From: Oscillospiraceae bacterium
GTDB lineage: Bacteria > Bacillota > Clostridia > Oscillospirales > Ruminococcaceae
DNA length: 10,094 nucleotides
Assembly: GCA_017416665.1 (NCBI GenBank)
Contig: JAFQBO010000016.1
Span: forward strand, 1 to 10,094
Direction of reading: 5' to 3'
In this document: in pieces, positions 1-6,697 of the stretch
Layout: each line of letters begins with the position of its first letter
How positions within the stretch are numbered: position 1 is the stretch's first letter
Notes under the pieces: generated by a model
Databases searched by the model: none
The model's input: only the letters and a program-made list of their open reading frames with translations
What the model was told of the DNA's origin: nothing
Made by a program: the position numbers and the translations under genes

Positions 1-812
1 TAATAGTTGACAATGGATCAACGGATACAAGCGGCATGATTGCAGATGAATATGCTCAAAAAGACAATAGGATAAAGGTCATACATAGAAAATGTGGTAA
101 CATCGGTAGCGGAAGAAATGCAGGGCTCGATGCTGCAACAGGAAAATACATTATTTTTGTGGATGATGATGATATCTGTAACGATGATTTTGTTGAATTT
201 CTGTATAATTTGATTACAGAAAATCATGCTGATATTTCAATATGTGGTGCAACATGGTCTGATAAGGATGAAAAAATATTTATGGATTCCGAAGAAGCTA
301 TGGAAAGACTTTTGTGGCGTAAGGATTATAATGTTGCATTCCCTACAAAATGCATAAAATCGGAATTGTTTAAAAATAATCGTTTTTCTGAGTCAGGTAA
401 ATATGACGATATATACCTGATGCCGAAGATTATAGCAGCAGCCGGAAAAATTGCATATCACGGATTATCAAAATATCATTTCAACAGGCATGACAATAAT
501 AATTCCATGTGGACTCAGAATCACTCAATGCTTGATTTAAAAACACTTGAGGAATATCTTGAAGTATACCGTGACAGGACACAATGGCTTGTGGAGAAAT
601 ATCCGGATAATGCAATTAAATGGAGATATTTTAATTTTTCATTTATGCTTTCAATGGTTGAAAAAATAACCAGATATGATCTGAAGGATTGTTATCAGGT
701 TATGGGGGAAATGAAAAAAAAACTGGCAGAAAATTCTGATGAGTTTTTAAATGGCGGATACTGCCTTGATTTTGAAAAGGAATGGATGGATAAATATGTT
801 CTCATTAAATAA
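1..812 (+). CDS. Family 2 glycosyltransferase, 5' end missing
   Basis: This is a GT-A fold glycosyltransferase that would transfer a sugar from a nucleotide sugar to a glycan acceptor at the cytoplasmic membrane face. The reading frame is open from base 3, and the first residues (IVDNGSTDTSG) are the typical GT2 strand 'vDdgStD'. The gene therefore began upstream, and roughly 40 N-terminal residues are absent. Next come the GNIGSGRNAG segment, which matches the GT2 'N.G.s.ARN.G' motif, and FVDDDD, the DxD-type metal and nucleotide-sugar site. SGKYDDIYLMPKI sits where the acidic catalytic-base region is expected. The remaining ~130 residues are a helical, charged tail without a motif I can name. 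No transmembrane segment is visible. The stop at 810-812 overlaps the next gene by 17 bases, which suggests translational coupling. The family is clear; donor and acceptor are unknown. Confidence 0.9.
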   Translation, partial: IVDNGSTDTSGMIADEYAQKDNRIKVIHRKCGNIGSGRNAGLDAATGKYIIFVDDDDICNDDFVEFLYNLITENHADISICGATWSDKDEKIFMDSEEAMERLLWRKDYNVAFPTKCIKSELFKNNRFSESGKYDDIYLMPKIIAAAGKIAYHGLSKYHFNRHDNNNSMWTQNHSMLDLKTLEEYLEVYRDRTQWLVEKYPDNAIKWRYFNFSFMLSMVEKITRYDLKDCYQVMGEMKKKLAENSDEFLNGGYCLDFEKEWMDKYVLIK

Positions 813-1605
813 ATTTTCACTTATTATAACAACAAGATGTAACCTCAGATGCAAACTTTGCTGTGAGTATGTTCCGCAAAACAAGCCTTTTGCTGATATG
901 ACAGCTGAAGAATGTGACAGAATTCTTTCGGCCGCATTTGAGGTTTGTGACCATATAAACACTCTTCATCTTACAGGTGGTGGTGAGCCGTTTCTTCATC
1001 CACAACTGAGCGAGTTGATTAAAGTTGCGATGAAATACAGTGATAAGTTTGACAGACTCATGCTGTTTACAAATAGTACGATTACAGTTAAGGACGAGCT
1101 TTTGGACACTATTTTGCAGAATAGGGAAAAAATTCTGGTTCAGCTTTCTCAGTATGGTGTGAAGCCGGAATTTGAACAGAATATCGCAAAGTTTTTTCTT
1201 GAAAAGGGCGTTAACTGTAAAATAGAGAAGTATTACGGCGATAATCAGTCATTTGATGGCTGGGTGGATTTTGGGCCATGGAAATCCTATGGACGTACAA
1301 AGGATGAAATAAACAGCATTTTCGATAACTGTGCTGTAACACGTGATATGCATGGTAACTGGCGTACACGTGACGGAAAGGTTCATTGGTGCAGCCGCAG
1401 CATGCGTGGAATGGAGCTTGGATTTATTCCGGATAATCCTGATGATTACGTAGATCTTTTAGCTGATGATACTGTTGAATATAAAAGAAATAAATTTAAA
1501 AAAATTGAAGCCGACCGTTGTTTGACAGCGTGTGACATGTGCTCTGGTGAACAGGGAACATATGATAAGTCTAAACGCTTTAAAGCGGCAGAACAGGAGA
1601 TTTAA
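796..1605 (+). CDS. Radical SAM protein with SPASM/twitch-like tail (first of a tandem pair)
   Basis: This 269-residue radical SAM enzyme would cleave S-adenosylmethionine with a reduced 4Fe-4S cluster to start radical chemistry. The cluster motif CxxxCxxC is C15, C19, C22 (TTRCNLRCKLC), and GGGEP at 61-65 is the SAM-binding 'GGEP' motif. The tail has C179, C199, C242, C246 and C249. This is a reduced set that fits one auxiliary cluster (twitch/SPASM-like) rather than a full seven-Cys SPASM domain. I chose ATG 796 because it places the radical SAM strand at the very N-terminus, as in the next gene, and GGATGGA (784-790) lies 5 bases upstream. The same frame is open to an ATG at 751, but that start would overlap the glycosyltransferase by 62 bases. 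It shares the KYYGD...GWV segment with the following gene. The substrate is not determinable; the setting suggests a sugar or glycan intermediate, or possibly a peptide. Confidence 0.88.
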   Translation: MFSLNKFSLIITTRCNLRCKLCCEYVPQNKPFADMTAEECDRILSAAFEVCDHINTLHLTGGGEPFLHPQLSELIKVAMKYSDKFDRLMLFTNSTITVKDELLDTILQNREKILVQLSQYGVKPEFEQNIAKFFLEKGVNCKIEKYYGDNQSFDGWVDFGPWKSYGRTKDEINSIFDNCAVTRDMHGNWRTRDGKVHWCSRSMRGMELGFIPDNPDDYVDLLADDTVEYKRNKFKKIEADRCLTACDMCSGEQGTYDKSKRFKAAEQEI

Positions 1606-2424
1606 ATGAGAAATATAGTAGAAACAAATGTTATAGGACTTTATATTACAAGCAAATGTACCCTTAATTGTGAGCTTTGTGCTTCGGGTATACCATATTA
1701 CAAGGATGCCCATCATATGGACAAGGAAAAGGTTTTGCAGTCCTTTGAAAGACTTTTTCATCTGTATGATAAGGTAGGACACGCAGATCTGCTTGGTGGT
1801 GAACCGCTTATGCATCCGGATATAGAGGAAATAACAGAAGCTCTTTTTGACTACAGAGAATTTATTCCTGAATTCAGAATAATTACAAATGGTACAATTG
1901 TGCCTAGTGACAAGCTGTGTGAGTCAATACATAAGGTGATGAGCGGTGGAACAAGATTCCTTGTTTTGCTTGACAATTATGGTAAATGCTCTGTGAACAT
2001 TGATAAGGCAAAGGAAAAACTTGATTATTATAAAATTCCTGTAAGAGTGGATAAGTATTATGGAGATATGAATGATCAGTATTCAGGTGGTTGGGTAAAG
2101 TATGGAGATTATACACCGAACCATAAGTCTGAATCGGAAATACTTGAACAGTGGAAAAACTGCATATGCCGTAATCTGAATTATCATGAGGTATGGGAAG
2201 GAAAAATATATCCTTGTGCATACTCCTATGCAATCAGTGCTCTTGGTCATGATGTAATGAATGATGGTGAGGTTGTTGATCTTTTTGATTCATCAACAGA
2301 TGAAGAACGCAGAAATATTCTTAAAAGATTTAATCTCAGACCAAATGGTGCATGTAATTACTGTTACAGCCTGTCTGAAACAGCTAAAAGATATCCGGCA
2401 GCTATTCAGCTTCCTAAGAAGTAA
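1606..2424 (+). CDS. Radical SAM protein with SPASM/twitch-like tail (second of a tandem pair)
   Basis: This 272-residue radical SAM enzyme starts directly after the preceding stop codon (TAA then ATG), with AGGAGA at 1594-1599 as ribosome binding site. CxxxCxxC is C18, C22, C25 (TSKCTLNCELC). The SAM motif is GGEP at 64-67, followed by LMHP. The tail carries C186, C188, C204, C250 and C253, arranged like a shortened auxiliary-cluster domain with the ending ACNYC. It is similar in order and spacing to the preceding gene, including the KYYGD...GGWVxxG segment and the 'GxxxPC/GxxHWC' loop. The two are therefore probably diverged duplicates acting in the same pathway, either in succession or as a complex. 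Known SPASM/twitch enzymes of carbohydrate metabolism (for example BtrN, an alcohol-oxidising dehydrogenase in aminoglycoside synthesis) make sugar oxidation or epimerisation a reasonable guess, but nothing here proves it. Confidence 0.88.
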   Translation: MRNIVETNVIGLYITSKCTLNCELCASGIPYYKDAHHMDKEKVLQSFERLFHLYDKVGHADLLGGEPLMHPDIEEITEALFDYREFIPEFRIITNGTIVPSDKLCESIHKVMSGGTRFLVLLDNYGKCSVNIDKAKEKLDYYKIPVRVDKYYGDMNDQYSGGWVKYGDYTPNHKSESEILEQWKNCICRNLNYHEVWEGKIYPCAYSYAISALGHDVMNDGEVVDLFDSSTDEERRNILKRFNLRPNGACNYCYSLSETAKRYPAAIQLPKK

Positions 2425-2430
2425 GAAAAT

Positions 2431-3930
2431 ATGACGATTTTTGATAATGTATTTCCACTCGGTTTTGGTACAAACCGTCTGCCGATAAAAAGTGCATCCG
2501 ATGAAGAAGGAATAGAAAAATCTGCAAATCTGATTGCCGATGCAATACGTGCAGGTGTTGAGTTTATTGATGTGACAAATACATATTCACGTGGCAAGGC
2601 GATGGATGCTGTTAAAAGAGCATTTGAAATTTACAAGCCTATTGATGGAGTAACTGTAAAAATGCGTCTTTCAGCAGATAAAACTGCAGCTGATGCGTAT
2701 AATACTGCTGAATCTATTCTGAAGCAACTTGGAATATCTCATGCAAAGTATTTTTATTTCTGGTCAGTTTTTACTTATGAAGAATATCTGCAGACATTAA
2801 AGCCGGGTGGTGTGTTTGAAGGTGCACTCAGGTTAAAAAAAGAAGGAATAATTGATAATATCTGCTTCTCTACACATGCGATTCCAAATGATATTGTAAA
2901 AATGCTTGAAAGCCGAAATTTTGATGCTGTTACAATATCCATGAATCTGCTTAACTCATTTTCATTCAATGATGTTCTGCGTACAGCAGACGATCTTGAT
3001 ATTGGGGTTGCGGTTATGAACCCATTGGGGGGAGGAATTATTCCAAAAAACCCTGAGTATTTTTCATTTGCAAAAGGCAGTGATGACAGAGATGTGCCGG
3101 AAGCAGCACTGAGATATGTTTTGGCACATAAACCTATACAGATTGCTCTGTCAGGAATATCATCACATGAGGAACTTCAGAGAAATCTTGAAGCAGTTTC
3201 AATGGAAGTTGAAGAAAAGGATGAAGAACGTCTTAACAGAGTAAACGTTTCAATCAGTGGACTTGAAAATTTTTGCGTTGGTTGTAATTACTGCTCAGGC
3301 TGCCCTGTCGATATTCCGGTTATGGCAATTATGAGATGCAGAAACAATTTACAGTTTAAACCTGCTGATCAGAATTATGCTTTTCTTCCGGAATATGTAC
3401 AACAGAATATTTATGTATGCGGAAAAATAGAGCAGGATTTTTCTGTTTTATTTGAGGATACAGTTAATCCGTGTATCAAATGTGGAAAATGTGAACATAA
3501 CTGTACACAGCATCTGAATATCATTGATGCTGTTGCAGATACATATAAGAGAGCGGAATATTCAAACTGGTCAAGACAAGACAGAATTAATAAGCTTAAA
3601 GAAATAATAGATAATACACCCGATAATACCATCGGAATTTATCCAAGTGGCATAACAAGCTCAACAATAAGGCGCTTTTATGAGGATAATATTGAGCAGT
3701 TCAAATGTAAAATAGTTTCATTTGACAGTAATCCTTCCGTATGGGGCAGTGATGATAACGGTATAATGGTATATTCTCCGGATGATATACTAGATGTACA
3801 TCCTGATGTGATAATTATCACAAGCTATAAATTTAAAAATGAAATATATGAAAATATAAAAAAGTACGAGTCATATGGTATAAAAATAGTTAAATTATCA
3901 GATGACAATGAGTTGCCATGGTTGCTCTGA
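2431..3930 (+). CDS. Aldo/keto reductase-like protein with two 4Fe-4S motifs and a Rossmann-like tail
   Basis: The N-terminal ~270 residues are an aldo/keto reductase barrel (LGFGTNRLP at 10-18, FIDVTNTYSRG at 45-55, GVAVMNPLGGG near 192). The ferredoxin-like part has CxxCxxCxxCP at C282, C285, C288, C291 and CxxCxxCxxxC at C348, C351, C354, C358. This matches the iron-sulfur aldo/keto reductase group (COG1453-like). Of the usual catalytic tetrad, Asp47, Tyr52 and Lys77 are present, but the histidine position reads Trp111 (YFYFWSV where relatives have 'yYLlHgv'). Residues ~399-499 form an additional alpha/beta domain (IGIYPSGITSS, then FDSNP, then DVIIITS). It resembles the sugar-nucleotide-type Rossmann domain that starts the methyltransferase two genes downstream. 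At 499 residues it is longer than the roughly 370-400 usual for the group. Its Shine-Dalgarno is weak (AAGTAAGAAA just before ATG 2431). A redox role beside the radical SAM enzymes is likely; the substrate is unknown. Confidence 0.87.
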   Translation: MTIFDNVFPLGFGTNRLPIKSASDEEGIEKSANLIADAIRAGVEFIDVTNTYSRGKAMDAVKRAFEIYKPIDGVTVKMRLSADKTAADAYNTAESILKQLGISHAKYFYFWSVFTYEEYLQTLKPGGVFEGALRLKKEGIIDNICFSTHAIPNDIVKMLESRNFDAVTISMNLLNSFSFNDVLRTADDLDIGVAVMNPLGGGIIPKNPEYFSFAKGSDDRDVPEAALRYVLAHKPIQIALSGISSHEELQRNLEAVSMEVEEKDEERLNRVNVSISGLENFCVGCNYCSGCPVDIPVMAIMRCRNNLQFKPADQNYAFLPEYVQQNIYVCGKIEQDFSVLFEDTVNPCIKCGKCEHNCTQHLNIIDAVADTYKRAEYSNWSRQDRINKLKEIIDNTPDNTIGIYPSGITSSTIRRFYEDNIEQFKCKIVSFDSNPSVWGSDDNGIMVYSPDDILDVHPDVIIITSYKFKNEIYENIKKYESYGIKIVKLSDDNELPWLL

Positions 3931-3944
3931 TTTAAATCAGAGCA
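3923..3944 (+). terminator. Perfect palindrome / hairpin at the stop codon of the aldo/keto reductase gene
   Basis: Two 9-base arms (TGCTCTGAT and ATCAGAGCA) flank a TTAA loop. The DNA is a perfect 22-base palindrome, and the RNA would fold into a 9-bp stem. The left arm includes the stop codon TGA (3928-3930). It is followed by TTAATCTTATTTG, an imperfect T-rich run, so it could be a weak or partial terminator. It could equally be an RNA-stabilising or processing hairpin between cistrons, or a dimeric protein-binding site. It occupies the largest intergenic gap in the window (42 bases) and lies 17 bases ahead of the next gene's ribosome binding site. Confidence 0.5.
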
Positions 3945-3960
3945 TTAATCTTATTTGTAA

Positions 3961-3966
3961 AAGGAG
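3961..3966 (+). promoter_or_regulatory. Strong ribosome binding site AAGGAG
   Basis: AAGGAG followed by ATTTAT places the ATG at 3973 with a 6-base spacer. This is one of the strongest Shine-Dalgarno sequences in the window, and it directly follows the palindrome. The third radical SAM gene therefore appears equipped for independent translation initiation rather than coupling to the gene before it. Confidence 0.7.
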
Positions 3967-3972
3967 ATTTAT

Positions 3973-4989
3973 ATGAAAGCAAAAATCGGAGCATATCCTA
4001 AAGACAGGCAGGAATTACATAAAATATTGCCACTTGAAACGCCACTTGCAATAGATTTTCACCTGACGCATATCTGTAATTTTAAATGTAATTTTTGCGT
4101 TCATTCAACGGGCATTGCAAATATCGGCGGAAAACCTTTCAAAAAAGAGGCCATGGATTGGGATTTGTTTGAGCTTTTTGTTGAACAGTGTAAAGCTTTT
4201 CCAGATAAAATTAAAACTATTTCTCTGGCAGGACTGGGAGAACCACTTACTCATCCACGAATTGCTGATATGGTAAAACTTTTGAAGCAATCAGACAAGT
4301 TCGGAATTGTTCAGATAATTTCGAATGCTTCATTGCTTACGCCTCAGTTGGGACAGGCACTGGTTGATGCCGGACTTGACAGATTAAAAATCTCACTTCA
4401 GGGATTAAATGATAATACGTACTACAGAGTTACAGGAGTTAAGCAAAGCTTCAATAAAATCTATGAAAATATAAAATATTTTTCGCAAATAAAAGGAAAA
4501 ACTCAGTTATACGTTAAAATTGGTGATATTTCACTTGAAGAGGGTGAAGAAAGTAAATTCTATGAGATGTTTGGCAATATATGTGATTCTGTAGGTGTAG
4601 AGCATATATATGACATGTGGGAAACAAATGATGTGGATGTGAGTGCTGTTGTAAAACCAACAACCAAAAACTGTTGGGGATATGAGCAAAGAGAAATCAG
4701 AACGTGCCGTCACAGATTTACCACAATGGATGTTTTACCTGATGGTACATTCGTTTTAAGTGGATGTCACAGACGTTTTGGTTTTGAAAAAAATATTCGT
4801 GAAGCTTCCATAAAGGAACAGTGGAATTCTGATGCAGCAAATAAATTAAGAATTTCAATGCTTAAAAATGGCAGAGCTGTAGATCCTGTATGCAGAAAGT
4901 GTCAGTTTGTTACAATGAACTGGCATCCGATTGATTTGCTTGAAGGACATGAGGAAGAAATACTTCAGAGAATGGAGCAATCAAAATAA
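3973..4989 (+). CDS. Radical SAM protein with SPASM-like C-terminal domain
   Basis: This 338-residue radical SAM enzyme has CxxxCxxC at C35, C39, C42 (THICNFKCNFC) and GLGEP at 87-91 in the SAM-binding position. Other core features are IISNASLLT (strand 4 region) and LDRLKISLQG (strand 5 region), as in the SPASM branch of the superfamily. The tail has C234, C245, C265 (SGCHRRFG), C307 and C310 (VCRKC). The segment around residue 275, with IREASIKEQWNSDAANKLR, matches the SPASM pattern 'g.i.e.sl.eiWn...l..lR'. It is not a close copy of the two radical SAM genes upstream, being longer with a conventional SPASM spacing. About 25 extra residues precede the core. The start is supported by AAGGAG six bases upstream. 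The substrate is unknown; the context suggests modification of a sugar or glycan precursor, or less likely of a protein. Confidence 0.9.
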   Translation: MKAKIGAYPKDRQELHKILPLETPLAIDFHLTHICNFKCNFCVHSTGIANIGGKPFKKEAMDWDLFELFVEQCKAFPDKIKTISLAGLGEPLTHPRIADMVKLLKQSDKFGIVQIISNASLLTPQLGQALVDAGLDRLKISLQGLNDNTYYRVTGVKQSFNKIYENIKYFSQIKGKTQLYVKIGDISLEEGEESKFYEMFGNICDSVGVEHIYDMWETNDVDVSAVVKPTTKNCWGYEQREIRTCRHRFTTMDVLPDGTFVLSGCHRRFGFEKNIREASIKEQWNSDAANKLRISMLKNGRAVDPVCRKCQFVTMNWHPIDLLEGHEEEILQRMEQSK

Positions 4990-5852
4990 TGTATAATTGC
5001 AGTGATATAAAATGCTTTGTATATGGTGCTGGAATACAGGGAAGAGAAATAGCATTCAGATTGAAAAAGTATGGATATAATTGTCTGGGATTTATAGATA
5101 AGTCCGGAGAAGTAAAGGAAACAGATGGTCTGAATGTAATACATCCCGATGAGCTTTCAGGATATGATTATGATAAGATATTCATAGGAAGCGTTATACA
5201 TTCGGACTCTATGGAAAAAGCTTTGATTGATATGGGAGTACCGACAAAAAAGATTGATAAATCCTTTATATCTGTTCCTGCAGGTGCAAGAAGATTGTTT
5301 ATTGAATCTTTTAATATACAGATCAAAAATATTTCCGGTGCAATTGCCGAGCTGGGGGTTTACAGAGGGGATTTCTCAAAAGAGCTTAATGAAGTATTTT
5401 CAGAGGATTTGTATCTTTTCGATACATTTACAGGTGTTGACCAAAGAGATATAGAGCCGGAAGATGATGAAACAAAAAAGAATATTCAGTGCGGATGTAT
5501 GGGAAATACATCCGCAGAGCTTGTAATGTCCAGAATGAAAAATCCTGACAGGGTTAAAATAATCAGTGGATATTTTCCGGAAACAGCTGAACTTATCGAA
5601 AATGACATTAAATATAAATTTGTATATCTTGATGTTGATCTTTATAAGCCTACCATTTCAGGCTTATATTATTTTTCAGAACATCTTGCAGATGGCGGTT
5701 GTATTTTAGTCGATGATTATTTTGATTATATTTTTGGTTCTTCCATAAAAAAAGCTGTTTCTGAGTTTCTGAAAGTTCAGGAAAGTAAGGGAATATTCTG
5801 GACAAGCATTCCTATAGGTGATGGTACAAGCTTAGCTTTAATAAAAAGGTGA
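4989..5852 (+). CDS. TylF/MycF-type O-methyltransferase with N-terminal Rossmann-like domain
   Basis: This 287-residue protein has two parts. Residues ~7-90 form a nucleotide-binding-like alpha/beta domain (FVYGAGIQGRE at 10-20, then GFIDKSG, then a HPDEL turn and KIFIGS). Such domains often accompany enzymes acting on nucleotide sugars. Residues ~110-287 match the TylF/MycF macrocin O-methyltransferase family. AELGVYRG at 120-127 is the SAM motif, DLYLFDTFTG follows, then YLDVDLYKPT around D215-D217 and VDDY with D242 and D243. That spacing fits the acidic metal-binding residues known in this family, which methylate sugar hydroxyls in a Mg-dependent way. The start ATG overlaps the preceding stop (TAATG), so translation is probably coupled. 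In the family these enzymes decorate deoxysugars of antibiotics or surface polysaccharides; here an O-methylated glycan sugar is the likely product. The paired domain resembles the tail of the aldo/keto reductase upstream. Confidence 0.85.
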   Translation: MYNCSDIKCFVYGAGIQGREIAFRLKKYGYNCLGFIDKSGEVKETDGLNVIHPDELSGYDYDKIFIGSVIHSDSMEKALIDMGVPTKKIDKSFISVPAGARRLFIESFNIQIKNISGAIAELGVYRGDFSKELNEVFSEDLYLFDTFTGVDQRDIEPEDDETKKNIQCGCMGNTSAELVMSRMKNPDRVKIISGYFPETAELIENDIKYKFVYLDVDLYKPTISGLYYFSEHLADGGCILVDDYFDYIFGSSIKKAVSEFLKVQESKGIFWTSIPIGDGTSLALIKR

Positions 5853-5853
5853 T
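5846..5853 (+). promoter_or_regulatory. Ribosome binding site deciding the start of the transketolase N-terminal subunit
   Basis: AAGGTGAT is an extended match to the 16S rRNA 3' end. It lies 4 bases before GTG 5858 (8 bases from its GG core). It also contains the methyltransferase stop codon TGA (5850-5852). The alternative GTG at 5849 sits inside this sequence and has no Shine-Dalgarno of its own, so 5858 is preferred. Confidence 0.65.
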
Positions 5854-5857
5854 ATCA

Positions 5858-6697
5858 GTGGAAGAAAAAATAAGCTATTTGCGAAATAAAGTAAATATGA
5901 GTAAACATAAGGTTCTTGATTTGTGTGTTAAAGCTGGAATGGGGCATGTATCAAGTGCATATTCATGTGCGGAAATTTTATGTGTATTGTACTACAGTGT
6001 CATGAACATCAGACCGGATGAGCCGGATTATGAGAACCGTGACAGATTTATTATGAGTAAAAATCATGCAAGTATTATGCAGTATCCTATTCTTGCAGAT
6101 ATGGGATTTATAAAACCCGAGGAGCTTGATGATTTTTTATCACCTGAAGGATCTATGTTTGGCAGTCATTCGAAGCTTGCTATACCCGGGGTTGATTTCG
6201 CAGGTGGTTCTCTTGGACTTGGGATTGGGGTTGCGGCAGGTATTGCATATGCAGCTAAATCTGATAAAAAGGATTATAAAATATACTGTCTCCTTGGTGA
6301 TGGTGAACTGTATGAGGGATCAGTCTGGGAATCGGTAATGTTTGCTTCGCATAATAATCTGAGTAATCTTGTGGCAATTGTTGACAGAAATAAACTGGCA
6401 ATAACAGATTATACAGAAAATATGCTGAGACTTGAATCAATAATTGAAAAATGGAAAGCTTTTGGATGGGAAGTTATTTCATGTAACGGACATGATATCA
6501 GGCAATTACTGGATGTTTTTGAAAGAGCAGAAAACAGAAAATCCGATACACCATTGGTTATTATTGCTGATACTGAAAAGGGAAAGGGTATTGATTTTAT
6601 TGAAGGAAAGCTTAACTGGCACGGTGCCGCACCTAAAAAGGAACAGGTAGAGTCAGCATATAATTCCCTTGAAAAAGAGGTGAAAAGTTATGAATGA
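5858..6697 (+). CDS. Transketolase, N-terminal (diphosphate-binding) subunit
   Basis: This is the thiamine-diphosphate pyrophosphate-binding half of a split transketolase, 279 residues from GTG 5858. The start follows AAGGTGAT; the frame also reaches GTG 5849, which would add three residues. Visible features are GH at 29-30 (the 'GHPG' position, here MGHVSS), SKNHAS with H70 (usual SKGHA), and GGSLGLGIGVAAGIA, the 'GSLGqGl' segment. The metal and diphosphate motif runs from GDGELYEG at 147-154 to N178 (VDRN), the classic GDG-X(~27)-N pattern. WHGAAP near the end matches the conserved 'WHG..P'. Together with the next gene it would form the active enzyme, transferring a two-carbon ketol unit between sugar phosphates or to another aldehyde. 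It overlaps the next gene by 8 bases. Its position among glycan genes suggests a dedicated sugar-building role rather than the housekeeping pentose phosphate pathway. Confidence 0.9.
   Translation: MEEKISYLRNKVNMSKHKVLDLCVKAGMGHVSSAYSCAEILCVLYYSVMNIRPDEPDYENRDRFIMSKNHASIMQYPILADMGFIKPEELDDFLSPEGSMFGSHSKLAIPGVDFAGGSLGLGIGVAAGIAYAAKSDKKDYKIYCLLGDGELYEGSVWESVMFASHNNLSNLVAIVDRNKLAITDYTENMLRLESIIEKWKAFGWEVISCNGHDIRQLLDVFERAENRKSDTPLVIIADTEKGKGIDFIEGKLNWHGAAPKKEQVESAYNSLEKEVKSYE

Noticed and set aside
751..795. Longer N-terminus for the first radical SAM gene, starting at ATG 751
   Set aside because: It would overlap the glycosyltransferase by 62 bases and add residues not matched in the paralogue. 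ATG 796 has a Shine-Dalgarno at proper distance and gives the expected N-terminus.
2431..3930. Reading the AKR, ferredoxin and tail segments as two genes fused by a sequencing error
   Set aside because: The frame is continuous with no internal start signal, and the AKR plus ferredoxin arrangement is a known family architecture. Only the tail is extra.
796..4989. A peptide-modification (RiPP) locus based on three radical SAM/SPASM-type genes
   Set aside because: No small precursor gene, leader-recognition domain, peptidase or peptide exporter is visible in the window. The neighbours are carbohydrate enzymes. It cannot be fully excluded because the upstream flank is unseen.
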